DNA of 10,880 nt, taken from NCBI GenBank assembly GCA_016840125.1, contig JAEOSY010000209.1, positions 1-10,880 of the forward strand, read 5' to 3'. The position numbers and the translations under genes were made by a program. Each line of letters opens with the position of its first letter. Positions within the stretch are counted from its first letter, which is position 1. This DNA comes from Candidatus Helarchaeota archaeon. Lineage in GTDB: Archaea > Asgardarchaeota > Lokiarchaeia > Helarchaeales > HEL-GB-A. Of this stretch, positions 6,434 to 10,880 are shown one piece after another. The notes under the pieces are model-generated. The model saw only the letters and a list, made by a program, of their open reading frames with translations, did not search any database and was not told the origin of the DNA.

Positions 6434-7558
6434 ATGTTTGATAATACCATAATTATATTAGCGATTTTAGCTTCTATCTTCATTCCGCTATTACTCCTAC
6501 GTTACCTCCTGTACCATCTAAAATATGGCTCGAAACTAACCCGCTACATGTTAATGGCTCTTGGAGGGTTTGGTTTAGGTATCATATATACCTCGTTCAG
6601 AATTATACATTTCCAATTTTTCGGCCCTGTAGATGTACTAATTGATGTATTTGGATTTCAAATCTCTGTCTTTCTTTCTCTGCTCAGCATGTATGCGATC
6701 TTACGAATATTCCTAGTCATAAGTAAACGAAGTGGTCATCCAATAAAAAGAGCGAATTACATTAGGCTCCTCTACATGCTCTTTGTGATAATTTTCAGCA
6801 CCTTGAATTTAATAAAATACAGTAGATCAGACACAACAATTTCTGAATATTATATTTACCACGTTGATCCAGTGTTGAATTTGCTCGTACTCGCAGCTTA
6901 TATTCCAATTATGCTCTTCCTGATCATCACTGCCAAAAATGTCCTCACACAAATTAACAACCGAAAATTGATAGTGCAAACTTTACTCTTAGGTTTTATG
7001 TTGTTTGTTCTAGTAATAGAACGCGCTTATAACTTAGGATACAATTATTCAAAACTATTCTTTACTGTCACCGCCGACGTCCTTCTTTTGGACTTCATAG
7101 CAATAACTTTTCTCTGGATTTTCGGATTAACCGTTGTCCTCGTTGATCCCGGGTTTGTAGAGACTTTCAACGCCCATTTCGCTCTCCAATCTCTCTATTT
7201 AATGCGAAAGGAAGGGGGTGAGATTCTTTACCATCATGAATTTGGAGAATCTTCAGTAGAAGCGGACCGCTTCTTACTGGGTGGGTTCGTTTATGCAATG
7301 TCTAGTGGATTAAAACAACTCTTAGCAGCAAAGCCCTCAGTTGAAACTATAGAGCTTGGCTCTCTTACGATCCTCTTCACCCATGGTAATCATGTATTAG
7401 GAGTTTTATTTGTAATAGAAAACATTCCTCTCCTAAAAACACGCTTGAACACGTTTTTAGAACAGGTTGAACATCTTTACGAACGTTCTGGGGATGAGAC
7501 CGCGGAACCATTAATTAATCAGGAACTGTTTAATGATTTGATTCAAGAAAATTTTTGA
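6434..7558 (+). CDS. Seven-helix membrane protein with C-terminal longin-like domain (second of a pair)
   Basis: 374 residues from ATG 6434. An in-frame ATG at 6428 (376 residues) overlaps the previous stop, but the AGGT Shine-Dalgarno at 6423-6426 is only 1 base from it and 7 from the ATG at 6434. The latter also aligns better with the paralogue's N-terminus. Shared with the first protein: seven hydrophobic segments, an SGHPIKR loop after helix 3, a DP-x-L motif before helix 5, DPGF after helix 7, then QSLYLMRKEGG, ILYHHEF and LLGGFVYAMSSGLKQ of a longin-like soluble domain (about 248-360). Coupling and similar size suggest the two products form a heterodimer or a two-subunit receptor. Helix 7 lacks a retinal-binding lysine, so it is not a rhodopsin. 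The ligand and partner are unknown. It converges on the oxidoreductase gene with a 12-base gap and no clear terminator between. Confidence 0.8.
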   Translation: MFDNTIIILAILASIFIPLLLLRYLLYHLKYGSKLTRYMLMALGGFGLGIIYTSFRIIHFQFFGPVDVLIDVFGFQISVFLSLLSMYAILRIFLVISKRSGHPIKRANYIRLLYMLFVIIFSTLNLIKYSRSDTTISEYYIYHVDPVLNLLVLAAYIPIMLFLIITAKNVLTQINNRKLIVQTLLLGFMLFVLVIERAYNLGYNYSKLFFTVTADVLLLDFIAITFLWIFGLTVVLVDPGFVETFNAHFALQSLYLMRKEGGEILYHHEFGESSVEADRFLLGGFVYAMSSGLKQLLAAKPSVETIELGSLTILFTHGNHVLGVLFVIENIPLLKTRLNTFLEQVEHLYERSGDETAEPLINQELFNDLIQENF

Positions 7559-7570
7559 TAATTCTGGGGA

Positions 7571-8809
7571 TCAGATTTTCATCCTCTTAACAACCCCATC
7601 CGCATCAATTGATTCAATAATAAGGGGCGATTTCTTCTCCTCGACTTGGTCATCGATATCGAGCGCTTTTTTCATTAGATCGAGGAACGAATAGACATTA
7701 ACACATGCCTCTGGCGGTACCACACCTCTTTCCTTCACCTTTCCCTGTTGAATTAATACCGCTCCAAGAGCTGCAGGAAAGCCTGTACCCATTCCTAACC
7801 CCTGTCCCTTTCCTACCCCTTCCGAAACGAGTGAAAAGATGTAGGATTGTTCTTTTCCTTTTCTGGTTTTTCCCTTACAAACGATTTTTACGCAGCCGCG
7901 TGGTTCCTGGTCACTTTCTTGACTGATAAATTCGTCACGCTTCTTGATCAAATAGGCAATCGCGAAATTGTAGGGCGTGACTTTTTGCCCCTCCACTTCT
8001 ACTGGGTCCGTAGAATCCAAACCGAGCGAATGGATGGTACGGGTGAGGTCGTAATATTGTTCTGGGAGGACTGTCCCTTTGTTAGTTACTCGTTTCAACC
8101 CCTTTGCCTTCAGAAACATTGGTAATGTGATCGGTTCGGGGTGTGGATAGGGATATACTCGATATTTCCCTTTTAAATTGATAAATTCCACTTCTTCTTC
8201 ATACGTCGCGCTATCTTTCTGCGCTACTAACTTTGCCTCTCCATTGATAAAGATCGGAATGGGATTACTCATGCAATAAAAGCGATGCCCGATGACTCCG
8301 GGGCCCTCCGATGGTTCAAATCCATGAGCATGAAACATATCAATCGATTCACACTCATACAATAATTCTTTCGCTGCAAAAGCCGCAAGCAGGTTAGTAA
8401 CACCCGGAGAGGATCCCATGCCGATTAAAGCGGTAATTCCCGCCTCTTTCGCCTTTTGATCCATCTCGAGTGCATCATAGGTTGCGCCTGTATCATCATT
8501 AACATCAACATAGTTCATCCCTAATTCGATAACTGAGGAGAGGATCGGTTTCTCATATTGATAATATGGGCCCACAGTATTCAAAACTACATCGCTACCC
8601 TTGATTGCGGCCTTAATACTCGAAATATCGTTTGCATCAAACTTAATCACAGTCACATGTGCTCCGAATTTCTTCGCTAATTCTTCTGCAGCAGCCAAAT
8701 TATAATCCGCAACTACAACTTCTGAAAAAACCTCTTTTTGACTAGCAAGTAGTTGTACGGCGGCTGATCCAACAACGCCCGCACCACCTAATACTATTAT
8801 TTTCGCCAT
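7571..8809 (-). CDS. Saccharopine dehydrogenase-like NAD(P)-dependent oxidoreductase
   Basis: 412 residues; ATG at 8809-8807 with AAGGT ending 7 bases upstream. The N-terminal Rossmann fold shows GGAGVVG (8-14) and an acidic residue after the second strand (Asp35, in VVVADYN), which favours NAD over NADP. Family motifs follow: NTVGPYYQYEKP, NYVDVNDD, and GMGSSPGVTN, then an alpha/beta catalytic lobe and a late glycine-rich segment (GKGQGLGMGTGFPAA). The length fits bacterial and archaeal saccharopine dehydrogenase family proteins, which act on amino-acid-derived imines (for example in lysine or polyamine metabolism). Many members have no assigned substrate, so no gene symbol is given. It has 46 bases to the toxin gene upstream and could be read through from it, though AT-rich sequence there may hold its own promoter. 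No functional tie to the receptor genes is evident. Confidence 0.85.
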   Translation of the reverse strand: MAKIIVLGGAGVVGSAAVQLLASQKEVFSEVVVADYNLAAAEELAKKFGAHVTVIKFDANDISSIKAAIKGSDVVLNTVGPYYQYEKPILSSVIELGMNYVDVNDDTGATYDALEMDQKAKEAGITALIGMGSSPGVTNLLAAFAAKELLYECESIDMFHAHGFEPSEGPGVIGHRFYCMSNPIPIFINGEAKLVAQKDSATYEEEVEFINLKGKYRVYPYPHPEPITLPMFLKAKGLKRVTNKGTVLPEQYYDLTRTIHSLGLDSTDPVEVEGQKVTPYNFAIAYLIKKRDEFISQESDQEPRGCVKIVCKGKTRKGKEQSYIFSLVSEGVGKGQGLGMGTGFPAALGAVLIQQGKVKERGVVPPEACVNVYSFLDLMKKALDIDDQVEEKKSPLIIESIDADGVVKRMKI

Positions 8810-8855
8810 AACAATTACCTTACATTTTTTAATTTAAAATATCCCTGATAAATTA

Positions 8856-9197
8856 TTATTTTAATAATTTTTTCTCAATCAATTTCATAATATCACTGAT
8901 ATTAGTTTCATAGGATTCCTCAATGTCAGGAGTGTGTTTATGATGGGGAAAAGTCTTCAATTTTTTATAATGAGGTGAATTATCCCATCTAATAATCATT
9001 TTTCCCTTAGGATCTTGCCAATGATATGAATAAGCATGTTCCGTAGAGGAAACATATTCTCTAATGAAAAGGATGGTTGAATTAATTAAAATTAATTTCG
9101 CTTTGTAATAATAAAAATTCGATCCAGAATTAAAATCAGTAAATTCAAAATTCTTGATTATTTCGCTCTCTTTAAACAACCTGGATATCTTTTGCAT
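8856..9197 (-). CDS. TumE/DUF6516-family toxin
   Basis: 113 residues from ATG 9197-9195; a longer 117-residue form from 9209 is possible. The sequence carries the marks of the TumE (DUF6516) family: YYYKAKLIL near 29-37, FIREYVS, YSYHWQD (56-62), IIRWDNSPHY (68-77), FPHHKH (83-88) and a C-terminal helix starting after E-S-x-x-T. The family holds small toxins of type II toxin-antitoxin systems found in archaea and bacteria; TumE is reported to act on RNA/translation, but the mechanism is not readable here. The start lies inside the upstream gene, a 26-base overlap in a different frame, as expected for a coupled toxin-antitoxin operon. The clustered conserved His/Tyr/Trp/Asp residues are likely catalytic or RNA-binding. 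No membrane helix or signal is present. Confidence 0.75.
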   Translation of the reverse strand: MQKISRLFKESEIIKNFEFTDFNSGSNFYYYKAKLILINSTILFIREYVSSTEHAYSYHWQDPKGKMIIRWDNSPHYKKLKTFPHHKHTPDIEESYETNISDIMKLIEKKLLK

Positions 9198-9441
9198 TTT
9201 CAATTTCATCTAATTTGGTTTTTAGATCTTTTATCGCCTCGACAGTAGCCTTCCATTCAATATAATCATCCCACTCCTCAAAATTCTCTTGTTTATTCTT
9301 CATAGATTCATTAAAATCTTCTATAGAGGCGCCATACTTGTTCTCAAAAAGGATATTCTTTTCGTTTAGTAATGTTATTTGTGATTTTATTTTCATTTTT
9401 TCATATTCCTTTATCTCATCTTTCGAAATTTTAATGCTCAT
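9172..9441 (-). CDS. Small antitoxin-like partner of the TumE toxin
   Basis: 89 residues from ATG 9441-9439, charged and mostly helical. Two features recall proteins usually encoded next to DUF6516/TumE toxins in archaea: a KYG-x-S-x-E-D-F stretch (35-43) and a WDDYIEW segment (57-63) followed by a coiled-coil-like tail (64-82). No DNA-binding helix-turn-helix is clear, though the N-terminal 30 residues could form one helix of a dimer. It is the first gene of the pair and overlaps the toxin by 26 bases, the usual antitoxin-first order. Its Shine-Dalgarno is weak. The antitoxin role rests on context and a remembered family pattern, not on a database search. Confidence 0.65.
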   Translation of the reverse strand: MSIKISKDEIKEYEKMKIKSQITLLNEKNILFENKYGASIEDFNESMKNKQENFEEWDDYIEWKATVEAIKDLKTKLDEIENAKDIQVV

Positions 9442-9493
9442 TTAAATTCCCACATAACTTTAAATTTGAAATAGTTACAGTAATCGGATATTC

Positions 9494-9502
9494 AATTTAA
9501 AA
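9494..9502 (-). promoter_or_regulatory. Candidate TATA box of the toxin-antitoxin operon
   Basis: The minus strand reads TTTTAAATT. A start near 9472 would give a leader of about 30 bases. The 147 bases between the divergent genes (9442-9588) hold this site and the plus-strand box at 9530; I see no other structure in them. Confidence 0.3.
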
Positions 9503-9529
9503 TCCTTAATGCAAATAAAACCATAACAA

Positions 9530-9537
9530 TTTAATTA
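9530..9537 (+). promoter_or_regulatory. Candidate TATA box of the duplicated-domain gene
   Basis: TTTAATTA lies about 55 bases before the start codon, predicting transcription from about 9558. The Shine-Dalgarno GGGTGA (9577-9582) follows with 6 bases to the ATG. Confidence 0.35.
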
Positions 9538-9588
9538 CTTTCCTACAAAGCTCTTCCGATAATAAACTTGGAAAAAGGGTGAATTAAC

Positions 9589-10473
9589 ATGTCAAATAAT
9601 AAAACACCGACAGCCAATACGGAGCCAGATGCGATTTTGGAATATCTCTTTGTCGAGAAGGATTATAATCAAGAAGCACCAGTCAAATATAACGTAGGCA
9701 CATTTTATGATTCAATCGATTTATACTTTACAGGATCCCGGAAAAATACTGACTTTGCTACGTTTAGCAAATTACTACCTCTCATAATTCGGGCTAGGGC
9801 TGATGAACTGATCTATTTTGAAGACAGGGAAATTAATTTACACGATTATAAATATGGTGTGCTTGAGGAAGATAAAATAATCACTGAGTTTGATACTGTG
9901 GATGAAACATTCTTCACCGCCCTTAAAAAAACCCTGAAATTAATCATCTTTGGAAAGGAGTTCGACTTAGAGCAATTTAAAACTCATAAGGTCTTTGACG
10001 ATTTTTACAATTTTGTTCATGGAATCTTTGACGAAGAAAAGGTAATGGATAATTTCGTGGAACCGGATGCAACGGTCGAGTATTTGTTTGTCGAGAAAGC
10101 CGAGCGGCAACTTAAAGCCATTAACGACGATCAAGGGTATATCATGGCTTACATGAATATTTTCTTCAGTGGAGAATTTACAAATAACACCCTCAAAGCT
10201 TTCAAAACCCTCTTAGTGGACGAATTAAATTTCTCACTCCATGATTCTAATTATTTCAAGAATAAATCTGTGGATTTGGATGATTATAAGCTCTATCTTA
10301 TCGATAACGATAAGGATACAACCGAGTTTGCCGTGATAGACGAGCAGTTCTATGAAGCGCTCATGAACTCACTGCGGAACTTAGTCATTGTGGGAAAAAA
10401 TTTTGATTTGGAGAAATTCAAGCACCACGAGATATTTCTGGAATGGTTTGAGAAATATTCTAATAGAATTTAA
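9589..10473 (+). CDS. Acidic cytosolic protein made of two tandem copies of an unknown domain
   Basis: 294 residues; the ATG is 6 bases after a strong GGGTGA. No signal peptide or membrane helix is visible. The protein is an internal duplication: residues 12-157 and 158-293 align at a period of 146. Each half begins EPDA-x-x-EYLFVEK, has a middle strand pattern (DLYFTG / NIFFSG), then a DL/LHDYK-x-Y segment, TEF-x-x-ID/VDE-x-F, and ends GK-x-FDLE-x-FK-x-H-x-(V/I)F. Asp and Glu outnumber Lys and Arg. I do not recognise the family. The conserved acidic, aromatic motifs could be a protein-binding surface, and the two halves may form an intramolecular pseudo-dimer. It stands between a toxin-antitoxin pair and an unidentified downstream gene on the same strand, with no clear operon link. 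Confidence 0.8.
   Translation: MSNNKTPTANTEPDAILEYLFVEKDYNQEAPVKYNVGTFYDSIDLYFTGSRKNTDFATFSKLLPLIIRARADELIYFEDREINLHDYKYGVLEEDKIITEFDTVDETFFTALKKTLKLIIFGKEFDLEQFKTHKVFDDFYNFVHGIFDEEKVMDNFVEPDATVEYLFVEKAERQLKAINDDQGYIMAYMNIFFSGEFTNNTLKAFKTLLVDELNFSLHDSNYFKNKSVDLDDYKLYLIDNDKDTTEFAVIDEQFYEALMNSLRNLVIVGKNFDLEKFKHHEIFLEWFEKYSNRI
9622..10470 (+). repeat. Tandem domain duplication (two copies)
   Basis: Copy 1 begins at the codon for Glu12 (9622), copy 2 at Glu158 (10060). The copies share the EPDA/EYLFVEK opening and the FDLE-x-FK closing motif, but are diverged at DNA level outside these motifs, pointing to an old duplication. Confidence 0.75.
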
Positions 10474-10476
10474 TAT

Positions 10477-10520
10477 GCTCATTTATAGGAAAGAGACCCC
10501 TTAAAAGTTATGAGCCTTTT
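10477..10520 (+). terminator. Weak terminator candidate after the duplicated-domain gene
   Basis: GCTCAT (10477) and ATGAGC (10510) form a 6-bp stem with a 27-base loop, followed at once by a T-rich run (CTTTTTATT). The stem is weak; the T run is the more credible archaeal signal. It suggests the next gene has its own promoter; an AT-rich TTATTAAATA-like box lies near 10538-10547. Confidence 0.35.
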
Positions 10521-10600
10521 TATTATATCACCTGATAATTATTAAATAGAAAATTACGCCTAATATTCAATGTCACACAAGAAATCGAGAAGAAAAGGGA

Positions 10601-10880
10601 ATGTCTGTCACCGACTATCAAACTTTCGTTAGGTTTATTAAAACTACCGACTTGAAATGCGCCTATTTACTGGTCACTTTATTTTCTGCTATCAAATTGA
10701 GAGACGCCGAGGGAGTATTCCCAAAGGAGCGTTTAGTAGATTTCTTTATTCAATTTTACAAGCTTAGAGAAAAATACAAGCTGGCATTGGATGAAGAATG
10801 CAATCCTCTTAAGGCTGAAGACCATAATCAAACTATTGCATTAATTAATGAGAAGCCCATCAACACGCTACTCAAAAATA
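10601..10880 (+). CDS. Unidentified protein, N-terminal 93 residues, possibly restriction/defence-related
   Basis: The frame is open from ATG 10601 to the right edge without a stop. AAAAGGGA directly precedes the ATG, so the Shine-Dalgarno is poorly spaced, and the transcript may have a short leader. The visible part is soluble and helical. Its pattern (DLKCAYLLVTLFSAI, then EGVFPKERLVDFFIQFY, and INEKPINTLL near the end) resembles the helical N-terminal region that precedes nuclease or helicase domains in some restriction-type proteins, where a YK-x-x-LLxALL motif is followed by a conserved FxxFY and a late NP-x-x-x-L. The match is from memory and loose; the function stays open without the rest of the gene. 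Confidence 0.6.
   Translation, partial: MSVTDYQTFVRFIKTTDLKCAYLLVTLFSAIKLRDAEGVFPKERLVDFFIQFYKLREKYKLALDEECNPLKAEDHNQTIALINEKPINTLLKN

Noticed and set aside
5298..7558. Microbial rhodopsin or GPCR-like identity for the seven-helix pair
   Set aside because: Helix 7 has no retinal lysine in either protein, and the NPDF/DPGF motif after helix 7 resembles NPxxY only superficially.
5298..7558. Gasdermin-like substrate of the CHAT protease
   Set aside because: Both products are seven-helix membrane proteins with a soluble C-terminal domain; nothing resembles the beta-rich gasdermin pore domain or its lipidated N-terminus.
7705..8125. Two plus-strand frames of 73 and 92 residues inside the oxidoreductase
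   Set aside because: They are antisense to a clear dehydrogenase, have no ribosome site and show non-protein composition.

Overview
The window looks like part of an AT-rich archaeal chromosome, most likely an Asgard (Promethearchaeota) lineage. The evidence is TATA-box promoters, Shine-Dalgarno sites of the GGTG/AGGTGATC type, oligo-T terminators, a PadR/HAAS regulatory pair, a large surface receptor rich in N-X-S/T sequons, and two seven-helix proteins ending in a longin-like domain. The phylum is an inference; no rRNA or tRNA is present to fix it.

Left part (1-1460, minus strand): a compact operon encodes a 62-residue protein of unknown function, a PadR-type winged-helix repressor with a C-terminal zinc ribbon, and a HAAS-domain membrane protein cut off by the window edge. 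Gaps between these genes are 4 and 2 bases. A TATA box and a 17-bp palindrome sit in front, so the PadR protein may control its own operon.

Centre (1560-7558, plus strand): a 1137-residue single-pass membrane protein has a signal peptide, an eight-unit beta-propeller-like region, three Ig-like repeats of about 103 residues, one membrane helix and a cytoplasmic CHAT (caspase-like) protease domain with an apparent His997/Cys1039 dyad. A T12 tract closes this unit. Next come two paralogous proteins, each with seven membrane helices and a longin/profilin-like cytosolic domain, encoded by overlapping genes. The first most likely begins at a CTG codon behind a perfect Shine-Dalgarno site. The layout suggests a surface-sensing neighbourhood: one receptor with a protease output, and a paired receptor with a small protein-interaction domain. 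No direct link between them is shown.

Right part: a saccharopine-dehydrogenase-like oxidoreductase (minus strand) converges on the second seven-helix gene with a 12-base gap. Upstream of it, also on the minus strand, lies an overlapping TumE-type toxin and small antitoxin pair. On the plus strand follow an acidic protein made of two tandem copies of an unrecognised domain of about 146 residues, and the start of an unidentified gene running off the right edge. That last gene may carry the N-terminal region seen in some restriction/defence proteins. The right end therefore has an accessory, defence-like flavour, though this is weakly supported.
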